A stretch of DNA of 32,166 nucleotides, taken from NCBI GenBank assembly GCA_937872465.1, contig CALMSR010000046.1:1-32166 (forward strand). Reading direction: 5' to 3'. The DNA is from an uncultured Paracoccaceae bacterium. GTDB lineage: Bacteria > Pseudomonadota > Alphaproteobacteria > Rhodobacterales > Rhodobacteraceae. The notes beneath the pieces were generated by a model. That model worked only from the letters and a program-made list of their open reading frames with translations, ran no database searches and was not told the DNA's origin. Position 1 is the first letter of the stretch; each line of letters opens with the position of its first letter. Positions 22,989 to 30,018 of this stretch are shown one piece after another. The translations under genes were made by a program, and so were the position numbers.

Positions 22989-23333
22989 ATGGATCACTAT
23001 CAGACGCCCCTCGACCCCATTTTCCACGCTCTCGCGGACCCGACCCGCAGGGCGGTGGTCCAGCGGCTGGGGCGGGGACCCGCGCCGGTGAAGGAGCTCG
23101 CGGCCCCATTCGACATGGCCCTTCCGTCCTTCATGAAACATATCGGCGTGCTGGAAGAGGCCGGGCTGATCGCATCGACGAAACAGGGCCGCGTGCGCAC
23201 CTGCAGGCTCAGCCCCGACGGACTGGCCGCGGCCGAAAGGTGGTTCGACGAGCAACGCGCCATCTGGGCGAGCCGCTACGACAATCTCGACAATCTACTG
23301 ACAACCCTAGGGGGAGAGACCGATGAGACCTGA
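22989..23333 (+). CDS. ArsR-family (SdpR-like) transcriptional repressor
   Basis: A 114-aa winged-helix regulator: DPIFHALADPTRRAVVQRLGRGPAPVKELAAPFDMALPSFMKHIGVLEEAGLIASTKQGRVRTCRL is the ArsR helix-turn-helix and wing. It lacks the CVC metal site, so a non-metal signal is likely, as usual for ArsR proteins paired with SRPBCC genes. The stop overlaps the start of the SRPBCC gene by 11 bp, so they form one operon. It probably represses itself through the CTAACTAT inverted repeat. Confidence 0.92.
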   Translation: MDHYQTPLDPIFHALADPTRRAVVQRLGRGPAPVKELAAPFDMALPSFMKHIGVLEEAGLIASTKQGRVRTCRLSPDGLAAAERWFDEQRAIWASRYDNLDNLLTTLGGETDET

Positions 23334-23856
23334 CCTGCGCTTCGACTTCATCGCCGACATGCAGGACGGCACGCTGACCATCCGCCGGGAATTTGCCGCC
23401 GGACGGCAGATGGTGTGGGATTGCTACACCCGGAGCGAGCTCCTCGATCGATGGTATGCCCCTAGGCCGCTGACGACGAAGACCAGATCCTTCGACTTCC
23501 GCGAAGGCGGCCACTGGCACTTCGCCATGATCGACCCGAACGGCACGCATTACTGGAGCCGCACGGACTATGAGACGATCACGCCCATCGACGGCTATAC
23601 GGGATATGACGGCTTCACCGACGAAACCGGCGTGGTGAACCCCGACCTGCCGCGCTCCCGCCAGGAATTGCGCCTCGCCGACAAGGGCAACCACACGCTC
23701 GTCGAGACGCGCGTCTCCTACGATTCGCCCAAAGACCTGCAGAAGGTGATCGACATGGGCATGGAGGAGGGCCTGACCTCCACGCTCGAACGGCTGGACG
23801 AGCTGCTGGCCAGCCTCATCGCGGAGGCGCAGTCCCTGCCCGCCCAAAGCGCATGA
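23323..23856 (+). CDS. SRPBCC (AHSA1-like) domain protein
   Basis: A 177-aa protein with the START-like fold of the AHSA1 family: TIRREFAAGRQMVWDCYTRSELLDRWYAP (about 23-51) and FDFREGGHWHFAMIDPNGTHYWSRTDYETI. The C-terminal helix is VIDMGMEEGLTSTLERLDELLA. These small proteins bind hydrophobic ligands and are often co-expressed with an ArsR repressor; the ligand cannot be told from sequence. GGGGAGAG provides the ribosome site 5 bases before ATG 23323, overlapping the arsR end. Confidence 0.9.
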   Translation: MRPDLRFDFIADMQDGTLTIRREFAAGRQMVWDCYTRSELLDRWYAPRPLTTKTRSFDFREGGHWHFAMIDPNGTHYWSRTDYETITPIDGYTGYDGFTDETGVVNPDLPRSRQELRLADKGNHTLVETRVSYDSPKDLQKVIDMGMEEGLTSTLERLDELLASLIAEAQSLPAQSA

Positions 23857-23898
23857 GCCCACTGCCGGGGCCGAAGCCCGCAACCGGCCGAGTCCATC

Positions 23899-23921
23899 GG
23901 CAGGCGGCGCCGCCGCCTGCC
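23899..23921. terminator. Hairpin between convergent SRPBCC and SGNH genes
   Basis: GGCAGGCGGC and its complement form a 10-bp perfect stem with a 3-nt loop, 42 bp after the SRPBCC stop and 35 bp after the SGNH stop. It could end both transcripts, although no T-run is present. Confidence 0.45.
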
Positions 23922-23956
23922 CGACCCGTCACGGCAGGTCGCTGTCGCCGCCCAGG

Positions 23957-24574
23957 CTACGGGCCAGGATCGAGCCCCATCCATCGGCGGAACGGCCGCC
24001 AATCCAGCACGTATCCTGCCAAGGCGGCATAGCCGGAGCCATCGGGATGCGTGCCGTCGTTCTTCGCGGCACCCTCCGTCCAGGCCCTGCATCCGCGACA
24101 CCATTCGAAGATCGGCAGGAAGGGCACGTCCCTTCGCTCCGCGACCGCCGCCAGCTCGCGCTCCAGACGCCCGATCCGTGCGTCCGCCGCTTCGTCGTCG
24201 ATGATCGGCGCCGGACCGATCATCACCGTCGGCGCCAGCCCGACCGCCTCGGCGAGAATGAGATCCGCATTTGCGAGCGTCGCCTCCGGCGGCAGTCGCG
24301 CGACCCCGGGGGCGCGCGGATCGGCGGTCGCGCAATCGTTGGCGCCGAATGCGAACAGCAACCGATGCTCGACATCCCGGGGGAAGCGCGCGGAAACCTC
24401 GCCCTTCCACCGCGCCAGAATGTCCGCGCTCGTGTCGCGGCGCACGCCCAGATCATAGGCCGTCACGTCGATGCCTGCCTGCCGGGCCCTCCGAACGGTC
24501 CGCCCGGTCCATCCCAGCGCCTGCTCATCGCCCAGGCCGTTGACGAAACTGTCGCCGACGAAACAGCACCGCAC
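23957..24574 (-). CDS. SGNH/GDSL-family esterase or lipase
   Basis: A 205-aa hydrolase. Block I is CCFVGDSFVNGLGDE (catalytic Ser in GDS, about residue 9), with Gly in the second block, block III FAFGANDCA (Asn) and block V NDGTHPDGSGYAAL (Asp and His of the triad, about residue 184). It resembles cytoplasmic SGNH hydrolases such as the GDSL lipase family; no signal peptide is visible. The substrate is unknown. The GTG start at 24574 gives the standard short lead before block I, with AAAGGG about 10 bases upstream. It is monocistronic and convergent with the SRPBCC gene. The 300-bp gap to the next gene (24575-24874) shows nothing recognisable. Confidence 0.88.
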   Translation of the reverse strand: MRCCFVGDSFVNGLGDEQALGWTGRTVRRARQAGIDVTAYDLGVRRDTSADILARWKGEVSARFPRDVEHRLLFAFGANDCATADPRAPGVARLPPEATLANADLILAEAVGLAPTVMIGPAPIIDDEAADARIGRLERELAAVAERRDVPFLPIFEWCRGCRAWTEGAAKNDGTHPDGSGYAALAGYVLDWRPFRRWMGLDPGP

Positions 24575-24874
24575 GGATCCACGCCCTTTCCCGATTGCCG
24601 GACGGAATACTGGCCGTCCCACCCGCCGCCACCACATTCCCATGGGACGGAAGGCAGGTGGCCCCGCATCGCTACGCCGAGAAGCCTCGTCCTGCCAACG
24701 GCCCTTCCGACTGCCGGAGCGACCGCCTGTCGACGCGTGGCCGCCATCACCGGCCGCGACGCAAATGCCCGCCGTCCCGGCCCGAGCCTTGCCGGTAGTG
24801 CGAAGGCCCCGCCTGTGCTTCAATGAAACGGCGGTCCGGGCCGGCGCAAGGCCCGCCGCGGGAGGGACAGGAGC

Positions 24875-25663
24875 ATGCCGCCCGATGCCGACCTCACCGC
24901 GAGGATGGACGCGAGCCTCGCCGCCTATTGGGGCAGCTACGGGCTCGCCGAGGGCGCGCTCTTCCGGCAGCTCCCCGGCGCGCTCTTCGTCTATACCCCG
25001 ATCCCGCTCTACCTCTTCAATTCGGTCATCCTGACCGGCCGGGACCCCGCCGCCATCGACGCCGCGCTCGGTGCCGCCGCCGGATGCATCGCCGGGAAGG
25101 GCGTCCCCGTGCTCTGGCGCCTGAGCCCGAGCGCCGTCTCGGATGCGGTCAGGGCGAGACTGGAAGCGGCGGGCCTGAAGCGTCACGGCCGCGAGCCCGC
25201 GATGCTGGCCTCCATCACGGGGCTGCCGCCGGTTCGCCCCGTCGACGGTCTCCGGATCGCATCCGTCGAGGGACGGCCGGGGCGCCACGACTGGGCCTGG
25301 CTGACCTGCGACGCCTTCGAGCTCACCCCGGCGGTGCGGAGTGCCATGAGCCGCTGCGAAGCCGCGGTCCCGGAGGCCGCATACGCGCACCAGGCGCGCT
25401 TCACCGGCTATCTCGACGGCCGGCCCGTCGCGGTCAGCGCGCTGGTGATGGCCGGCGGGCTCGCGGGGATCTACGCCGTCGCCACCCTGCCCGAGGCCCG
25501 CCGGCGCGGCGTCGGAACCGCGATGACCCTGCATGCCATGGCCGAGGGCCGCCGCCGCGGCGCGAGCATGGCGGTGCTGCAGGCCACCGATTTCGGAAGA
25601 CCGGTCTACGAGCGGATCGGCTTCTCGGTCGCCTTCGACTACGACCTCTACCTCCAGTCCTGA
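24875..25663 (+). CDS. GNAT-family N-acetyltransferase
   Basis: A 262-aa protein whose C-terminal half is a GNAT domain. ALVMAGGLAGIYAVATLPEARRRGVGTAMTLHAMAEGRRRG (about 189-229) contains the acetyl-CoA loop RRRGVG (Q/RxxGxG/A), and AVLQATDFGRPVYERIGFSVAFDYDLYL is the closing strand region. The N-terminal half (1-125) is a second, degenerate GNAT-like fold with VLWRLSPSAVSDAVRARLEAAGLK, as in two-domain GNAT proteins. The acceptor substrate is unknown. GGACAGGAG ahead of ATG 24875 fixes the start. It stands alone. Confidence 0.85.
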   Translation: MPPDADLTARMDASLAAYWGSYGLAEGALFRQLPGALFVYTPIPLYLFNSVILTGRDPAAIDAALGAAAGCIAGKGVPVLWRLSPSAVSDAVRARLEAAGLKRHGREPAMLASITGLPPVRPVDGLRIASVEGRPGRHDWAWLTCDAFELTPAVRSAMSRCEAAVPEAAYAHQARFTGYLDGRPVAVSALVMAGGLAGIYAVATLPEARRRGVGTAMTLHAMAEGRRRGASMAVLQATDFGRPVYERIGFSVAFDYDLYLQS

Positions 25664-25743
25664 TCCCGCGGCTCGACGGTTGGAGCGTGCGAGCGCCTAG
25701 GCCAGGGGAGGTCGGGCTGCACGGTCCGCCGGCAATCCGCGCG

Positions 25744-25772
25744 CGCGGATTTGTCACCTGCCAGATCCACGA
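25744..25772. repeat. 29-bp dispersed repeat, copy 2
   Basis: Same strand and 27 of 29 bases identical to 17262-17290, with the common core TCACCTGCCAGATCC. Confidence 0.6.
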
Positions 25773-25960
25773 CCGGAATGCGACGCCGCCACGAAGTGCA
25801 GGGCGAAGGCCCACAACAACAACCCGAGTGACGTACGTGGCGACCGACACTGCGGCCCGCGGCAAAATCCCGGGACGGGAAAAGGTCGCGCCCCGCGCGG
25901 CCCGCGCAGCATGCCCCCGGACCGAAAAGGCGAGGCGTCGGTGGCGCCTCGGCCGATCCG

Positions 25961-26024
25961 GTCGCCCGGAGGCTCAAGCGGCAGGGCGAGGGGGGTGCAG
26001 CGTCACCGCCGGTCGGGGATCGGG
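25961..26024. repeat. Dispersed intergenic repeat, copy 2
   Basis: Gap-free alignment to 9401-9464 on the same strand, with long identical blocks (GCAGGGCGAGG, CCGCCGGTCGGGGATCGGG). The end of this copy is the start of the compound hairpin at 26018. Confidence 0.6.
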
Positions 26025-26079
26025 CCGCGTCGGCCCCCCGCAGGGCCGGCGCGGCCCGATCGCCACGGGTCGATCGGGC
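26018..26079. other. Compound hairpin with two mutually exclusive stems
   Basis: Stem 1: GATCGGGCCGCG (26018-26029) pairs exactly with CGCGGCCCGATC (26050-26061), enclosing an inner GGCCC/GGGCC stem. Stem 2: GCCCGATCG (26054-26062) pairs exactly with CGATCGGGC (26071-26079). The middle arm is shared, so only one stem can form. Stem 2 arms recur at 17385-17410. No gene immediately downstream on + is visible. Confidence 0.5.
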
Positions 26080-26513
26080 TGGGGACACCCGGCCCCGGGC
26101 GCGATGAGGTCAATGTCTGGGGCCACTGGTATCACGGGGCGAAGGACGCGAGGAAATTTGGCGCCGGAACCGTTTCGCCTTCTCTTGCTCTGTTTCATAG
26201 GAATATTCGGGAGCAGAGGTCATGCGGCGATGGGACGCCCGCAGTGGCCGCGACTCCCGAAATCTCGCCCGCTCCGTCACCCATGTCCGATGGCGGTGGA
26301 GGAGACCGCTGCTTTCTTGCCGCGGAACGGCACCAACGCGCGCAAAGGCAGCGGCCGGCCCACGGGGAGGTCGCGAAGCGGCCACCGTCGTGCCGAAGAC
26401 ACGCCTCCCGGCATGACGGGGTCGACTGGCCGCTGCCCGTGCTGACGCACGGGCGGGATGGTGAACCCCGCGCGCCTATGATTCGCTCGGCGTGACACGC
26501 ACCGATTCCACCA

Positions 26514-26566
26514 TTAACACTTTTATCGTTCAAAAACAATGTCTTGAAATCTGTCCCCATGGGGAC
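26514..26566 (+). repeat. 53-bp element, copy A
   Basis: It begins TTAACACTTTTAT, has a 24-bp less conserved centre, then CTGTCCCCATGGGGAC (26551-26566), which contains a perfect 14-bp palindrome. Copy B is at 31921-31973 on the opposite strand with equal spacing; 41 of 53 bases match. It lies downstream of, and antisense to, the DUF465 gene. Confidence 0.65.
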
Positions 26567-26578
26567 GGACGCCGACCA

Positions 26579-26602
26579 CCCTTTCGGCGGCCGGCGAAAG
26601 GG
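26579..26602 (-). terminator. Hairpin downstream of the DUF465 gene
   Basis: CCCTTTCG and CGAAAGGG form an 8-bp stem with an 8-nt loop, 27 bp after the DUF465 stop. No T-run follows on the minus strand, so it is a weak intrinsic terminator. Confidence 0.4.
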
Positions 26603-26628
26603 TCCGGGAGCGGCTCCCCGGCGGCCCT

Positions 26629-26865
26629 TCAGGCCGCGAGGATCCGGGCGATCTGGTCCTTCAGGTTCAGGCGCTGCTTGCGCATCTCCTGCATGTGGAA
26701 ATCGTCGGTCGGCTCCAGGTCGGTCTCGGCCCGGTGGATCGCCCGGTTGACCGCGTGGTATTCCTCGAAGAGATGCCCGAAATGCGGGTCGTGCTGCTTG
26801 AGCTCCGAGATCCGGGCCAGCGATTCGGGGAATTCCTCGGCGAGCTCGTGCGGGACATGGGTCAT
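26629..26865 (-). CDS. DUF465 (YdcH-family) small protein
   Basis: A 78-aa, charged, all-helical protein. ELAEEFPESLARISELKQHDPHFGHLFEEYHAVNRAIHRAE and LRKQRLNLKDQIARIL-like C-terminus (MRKQRLNLKDQIARILAA) match the DUF465/YdcH family, which forms short coiled coils; its function is unknown. GGAGG nine bases before ATG 26865 fixes the start. A candidate FNR-type box centred about 41 bp before the predicted transcription start suggests induction at low oxygen. It is monocistronic. Confidence 0.92.
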   Translation of the reverse strand: MTHVPHELAEEFPESLARISELKQHDPHFGHLFEEYHAVNRAIHRAETDLEPTDDFHMQEMRKQRLNLKDQIARILAA

Positions 26866-26899
26866 GGGCGAAGGCCTCCGGTAAGCTTGTGACGGCGCG

Positions 26900-26940
26900 A
26901 CCATAGGCGAGCCCGCGGGGCCGGCCTTGATCCCGGTCAA
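26900..26940 (-). promoter_or_regulatory. FnrL-type box and -10 of the DUF465 promoter
   Basis: TTGAT-CCCG-GTCAA (26927-26940) is one base from a perfect FNR/FnrL palindrome (TTGAT-N4-ATCAA). On the minus strand TATGGT (26905-26900) serves as -10, giving a start near 26893. The box is then centred at about -40.5 to -41.5, the class II activator position, with a leader of about 28 bases to ATG 26865. Confidence 0.6.
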
Positions 26941-26953
26941 GCCCCGCCCGCCG

Positions 26954-27838
26954 TCACGCCGCCGCGAGCTGCCCGCGCACCAGCTTCTCGTAATCCCCCG
27001 CGATCGACCGGGTGAGCGCGCCCACCTCGAAGCTGAACTCCCCGATCGAGCCCACCGGCGTCACCTCCGCCGCGGTCCCGGTCAGCCAGCATTGCTCGAA
27101 GCCCTCCATCTCGCCGGGCTCGATATGCCGCTCGATCACCTCGACCCCGCGCTCCGTCAGCATCTGCAGCACCGTCTGCCGGGTGATGCCGTTGAGGAAG
27201 CAATCCGGCTTCGGGGTATGCACCTTGCCATCCTTGACGAAGAAGACATTCGCCCCGGTCGCCTCCGCCACATAGCCGCGGTAGTCCATCATGATCGCGT
27301 CCGAGCAGCCCTTGGCCTCCGCCACATGCTTGGACATGGTGCAGATCATGTAGAGCCCCGCCGCCTTGGCGAAGCAGGGGATGGTCTCCGGGCTCGGCCG
27401 CTTCCACCTGGAGATGTCGAGCTTCGCGCCCTTGAGCTTGGCGTCCCCGTAATAGGCGCCCCATTCCCAGACCGCGATCGCCATATGCACCGGGTTGCGC
27501 GCCGAGGCGACCCCCATGTCCGGCCCCGAGCCCCGCCAGACCACCGGCCGCACATAGGCGTCCGAGAGCCCGCTCTCCCGCAGCGCCGCCGTCTTGGCCG
27601 CCTCGATCTCCTCGACCGAGAAGGGATGCGGGATGTCGATGTAGTCGCAGGACTTCAGCAGCCGCTCGGTATGCTCCCGGCTCTTGAAGATCACCCCGCC
27701 ATAGGCCCGCTCGCCCTCGAAGACCGAGCTCGCGTAATGCAGCGCATGGGTGAGCACATGGACCTTGGCATCGCGCCAGGGAACGAAGACGCCATCCATC
27801 CAGATGACTCCGTCCCGATCGTCGTATGCAGCAACCAT
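26954..27838 (-). CDS. ilvE: Branched-chain amino acid aminotransferase
   Basis: A 294-aa fold-type IV PLP enzyme exchanging amino groups between Val, Leu or Ile and 2-oxoglutarate in the cytoplasm. HALHYASSVFEGERAY (about 31-46) and the PLP lysine Lys158 in IPCFAKAAGLYM are seen. YVAEATGANVFFVKDGKVHTP and FLNGITRQTVLQ hold the phosphate site; LTGTAAEVTPV is the GTAAEITP motif of BCATs rather than D-amino acid or ADC lyase enzymes. GGGGGAAG lies before ATG 27838. It is divergent from the MarR gene; the last codon is 13 bp from an FnrL-like box that serves the next gene. Confidence 0.95.
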   Translation of the reverse strand: MVAAYDDRDGVIWMDGVFVPWRDAKVHVLTHALHYASSVFEGERAYGGVIFKSREHTERLLKSCDYIDIPHPFSVEEIEAAKTAALRESGLSDAYVRPVVWRGSGPDMGVASARNPVHMAIAVWEWGAYYGDAKLKGAKLDISRWKRPSPETIPCFAKAAGLYMICTMSKHVAEAKGCSDAIMMDYRGYVAEATGANVFFVKDGKVHTPKPDCFLNGITRQTVLQMLTERGVEVIERHIEPGEMEGFEQCWLTGTAAEVTPVGSIGEFSFEVGALTRSIAGDYEKLVRGQLAAA

Positions 27839-27925
27839 GACTTCCCCCAGGGTTTCGGATTCTTCGCCCGCCGGACAACGCAGTGCAATGTTGCGCCGGG
27901 CGGCGTTCCGGCTAGCATTTGAGGC

Positions 27926-27954
27926 TTGGAATGTCAATAACGCTGACATAAACT
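27926..27954 (+). promoter_or_regulatory. marR (petP) promoter with palindromic operator
   Basis: TTGGAA (27926-27931), 17 bp, TAAACT (27949-27954) would direct marR. ATGTCA-N7-TGACAT (27931-27949) fills the spacer and overlaps both hexamers. The same palindrome contains TTGACA on the minus strand (27937-27932), a good -35 for ilvE, although no strong -10 follows. A MarR dimer bound here could repress its own operon and influence ilvE. Confidence 0.5.
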
Positions 27955-27980
27955 GATCGCGCGTCTTCAGAGGAGGCAGG

Positions 27981-28514
27981 ATGCCGGAGCGCGGCTTCTC
28001 CACCAGTCCCACCCGGAGCGAGCAGCTGCTGTTCCTGACGGACGATCAGCTCCGGCAGGGGATCGAGCTGATGTTCTTCGCCTATCGCGGCTTCACCTCC
28101 GACCCCGACCGCATCCTCGGGGAGCGACACTACGGACGTGCGCATCACCGGGCGATCCATTTCATCAACCGCCGGCCGGGGCTGACGGTGAACGAGCTGC
28201 TCGAGATCCTCGGCGTCACCAAGCAGAGCCTCAACCGCGTGCTCCGCCAGCTCGTCGAGGACGGGCTCGTGGAGAGCCGCGTGGGCGAGACCGACCGGCG
28301 GCAGCGCAACCTGCATCTCACGCCCGAGGGGCACGCGCTCGAGCAGGAGCTCTCGGCGGCGCAGCGCCGGCGCATGCGGGTGGCCTATTCCAACGCGGGC
28401 CCGGAGGCGGTCGTCGGGTTCCGCAAGGTCCTGGAGCAGATGATCGACCCGGACATGCGCGAACGGGTTCTCGGCGGCATCGAGGCGGGCCGGTCGGAGG
28501 CGGGCCGGTCATGA
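27981..28514 (+). CDS. petP: MarR-family regulator, PetP-like
   Basis: A 177-aa winged-helix protein. INRRPGLTVNELLEILGVTKQSLNRVLRQLVEDGLVESRVGETDRRQRNLHLTPEG (about 61-116) is the MarR DNA-binding domain with its DxR wing (TDRRQR). AGAGGAGGCAGG before ATG 27981 fixes the start. It overlaps the response-regulator gene by four bases (ATGA). In R. capsulatus, petP-petR encodes a MarR protein and an OmpR-type regulator needed for bc1 expression; the order and types here are the same, so PetP is the likely identity. The last codons contain a 15-bp tandem duplication (EAGRS repeated). Confidence 0.8.
   Translation: MPERGFSTSPTRSEQLLFLTDDQLRQGIELMFFAYRGFTSDPDRILGERHYGRAHHRAIHFINRRPGLTVNELLEILGVTKQSLNRVLRQLVEDGLVESRVGETDRRQRNLHLTPEGHALEQELSAAQRRRMRVAYSNAGPEAVVGFRKVLEQMIDPDMRERVLGGIEAGRSEAGRS
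28482..28511 (+). repeat. 15-bp tandem duplication at the petP-petR junction
   Basis: GAGGCGGGCCGGTCG (28482-28496) is followed by GAGGCGGGCCGGTCA (28497-28511). It is in frame, giving EAGRSEAGRS at the end of the MarR protein, and runs into the ATGA overlap with petR. Confidence 0.8.
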
Positions 28515-29215
28515 GCGACGCACCACAGGCCCATGTGCTCGTGGTCGACGACGATGCGCGCATCCGGAGTCTCCTGCAGAAGTTCCTCGCCCGCAACGGC
28601 TTCTGGGTCAGCGTGGCCCGCGATGCCCGCCATGCCCGCAACCTGCTGGAGGGGCTGGAATTCGACCTGATCGTGCTCGACGTGATGATGCCGGGCGAGA
28701 GCGGGCTCGCGCTGACCGAAAGCCTGCGCGAGACCCTGACCACGCCGATCCTGCTCCTGACGGCGCGCGGCGATGCGGATGACCGCATCCGCGGCCTCGA
28801 GGCGGGCGCGGACGACTACCTGCCCAAGCCCTTCGAGCCGCGCGAGCTGCTGCTGCGGATCAACGCGATCCTGCGGCGGATCCCGAAGCCCGCGGCGCGG
28901 GCCGAGCCGCCGCGCTCGCTCCATCTCGGGGAGGTTCGCTACGACGTCACCCGCGGCGAGCTCTGGCGCGGGCGCGATCTCGTGCGCCTGACGGCCACCG
29001 AATCGCTGCTGATGCGGGTCTTCGCCGCGCGCGCGCACGAGCCGGTCAGCCGGCAGGAGCTGGTGGAGGATCTGGGTGGTGGGGTCGCCGAAGCGCAGGA
29101 GCGCGCGGTCGACGTGCAGATCACCCGGCTGCGCCGCAAGATCGAGACCGACCCGAAATCGCCGCGCTATCTCCAGACGGTCCGCGGCTCGGGCTACATG
29201 CTCGCCCCCGATTGA
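28511..29215 (+). CDS. petR: OmpR-family response regulator, PetR-like
   Basis: A 234-aa protein. Receiver domain 8-122 with acidic pocket VVDDDAR, phospho-acceptor Asp57 (LIVLDVMMP), Thr84 (LLTARGD) and Lys106 (YLPKPFEP). The C-terminal OmpR winged helix spans about 135-230 (LHLGEVRYDVTRGELWRGRDLVRLTATESLLM and VDVQITRLRRKIETDPKSPRYLQTVRGSGYML). No sensor kinase gene is adjacent, as in the R. capsulatus petPR locus, where PetR is essential for cytochrome bc1 expression. The petABC operon lies about 8 kb away in this window. Other OmpR regulators remain possible. Confidence 0.85.
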   Translation: MSDAPQAHVLVVDDDARIRSLLQKFLARNGFWVSVARDARHARNLLEGLEFDLIVLDVMMPGESGLALTESLRETLTTPILLLTARGDADDRIRGLEAGADDYLPKPFEPRELLLRINAILRRIPKPAARAEPPRSLHLGEVRYDVTRGELWRGRDLVRLTATESLLMRVFAARAHEPVSRQELVEDLGGGVAEAQERAVDVQITRLRRKIETDPKSPRYLQTVRGSGYMLAPD

Positions 29216-29225
29216 GGATGCCAGG

Positions 29226-29879
29226 ATGGACGACTGGAAACGCGTGGACAGCTATCTCGCCGGCAAGCTCCTGCCCGAGGATCCCGTTCTGGACGCGGCG
29301 CTCGCCGCCAATGCCGCCGCCGGCCTGCCGGCGATCGACGTCTCACGGGCGCATGGCAAGCTCCTGCACATTCTCGCGCGCATGAACGGGGCCCGGCGCA
29401 TCCTCGAGATCGGCACGCTGGGCGGCTTTTCGACGATCTGGCTCGCCAGGGCACTGCCGCCGGGGGGCCGGCTGGTGACCCTTGAATACGCCGCCCACCA
29501 TGCCGAGGTCGCCCGGGCCAATGTCGCGCGGGCGGGGCTTTCGGATCGCGTCGAGATCCGGGTCGGAGCCGCGCTCGACAGCCTGCCCGAGCTCGCAGCG
29601 CTCGTGCCCTTCGACTTCGTCTTCATCGACGCCGACAAGGAGAACAACGCCGCCTACCTCGACTGGGCGCTGCGCCTCGTCCGGTCCGGCGCGGTCATCG
29701 TCTGCGACAACGTGGTGCGCGCGGGTCGTATCGCCGACGAGTCGGCTTCGGACCCGGCCCTACAGGGGACCAGGAAATTCCTCGACCGCCTCGCGGCCGA
29801 ACCCCGCCTGACCGCCACCGCGGTGCAGACGGTCGGCGACAAGGGCTGGGACGGTTTCGCGATCGCCATCGTCGACTGA
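29226..29879 (+). CDS. SAM-dependent O-methyltransferase (family 3, CCoAOMT-like)
   Basis: A 217-aa class I methyltransferase. Motif I is ILEIGTLGGFSTIWLA (about 59-74). The acidic ribose binder lies in VTLEYAAHHAEVARAN, and metal and catalytic residues in FDFVFIDADKENNAAYLDWAL and VIVCDNVVRAG (Asp-Asn), the pattern of cation-dependent O-methyltransferases. The acceptor is unknown, probably a vicinal diol. ATG 29226 lies 10 bp after petR, so it is probably the third gene of the petPR operon. Confidence 0.92.
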   Translation: MDDWKRVDSYLAGKLLPEDPVLDAALAANAAAGLPAIDVSRAHGKLLHILARMNGARRILEIGTLGGFSTIWLARALPPGGRLVTLEYAAHHAEVARANVARAGLSDRVEIRVGAALDSLPELAALVPFDFVFIDADKENNAAYLDWALRLVRSGAVIVCDNVVRAGRIADESASDPALQGTRKFLDRLAAEPRLTATAVQTVGDKGWDGFAIAIVD

Positions 29880-30018
29880 GCCCGGCCGAAGCCACCGAAC
29901 CCTCGTCCGTCTCCGGGCAGTCTCACGCATCTGTGACGCGGTCGGTGTCGCGGCGTGCTGCCGCGAGGCGAATGGCCCTGCGACCACGATGCCAAATCCA
30001 GCAACGGGAAACCGCGCC

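Larger units (their letters stand above)
25664..26628. other. 965-bp stretch without a credible gene, made of repeats and hairpins
   Basis: Several short reading frames exist here (for example 26104-26445 and 26222-26416 on +), but they are Arg/Pro-rich, lack good ribosome sites and resemble no known protein. The region holds a 29-bp repeat (25744-25772), a 64-bp repeat (25961-26024), a compound hairpin (26018-26079), a small hairpin GCCCGTG/CACGGGC (26435-26454), a 53-bp element (26514-26566) and a terminator-like hairpin (26579-26602). From about 26145 to 26215 and 26505 to 26550 it is notably AT-richer than its surroundings. It may be the remains of one or more mobile elements. Confidence 0.6.

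Noticed and set aside
26222..26416. 64-aa Arg-rich ORF on +
   Set aside because: AGAGG is too close to the ATG and the composition is that of random GC-rich DNA; no known family.
26104..26445. Possible small secreted protein (hydrophobic FRLLLLCFIGIFG)
   Set aside because: No ribosome site, Arg/Pro-rich remainder, and it overlaps repeat sequence; a chance hydrophobic run is more likely.
26526..26546. LexA-like GTTC near the centre of 53-bp copy A
   Set aside because: Only one GTTC is present and the second half reads GTCT; copy B lacks it, so it is not a conserved LexA box.
29923..29936. TCAC-N6-GTGA as a CRP/FNR site upstream of the small membrane protein
   Set aside because: Only 4-bp arms and no matching -10; too weak to support.
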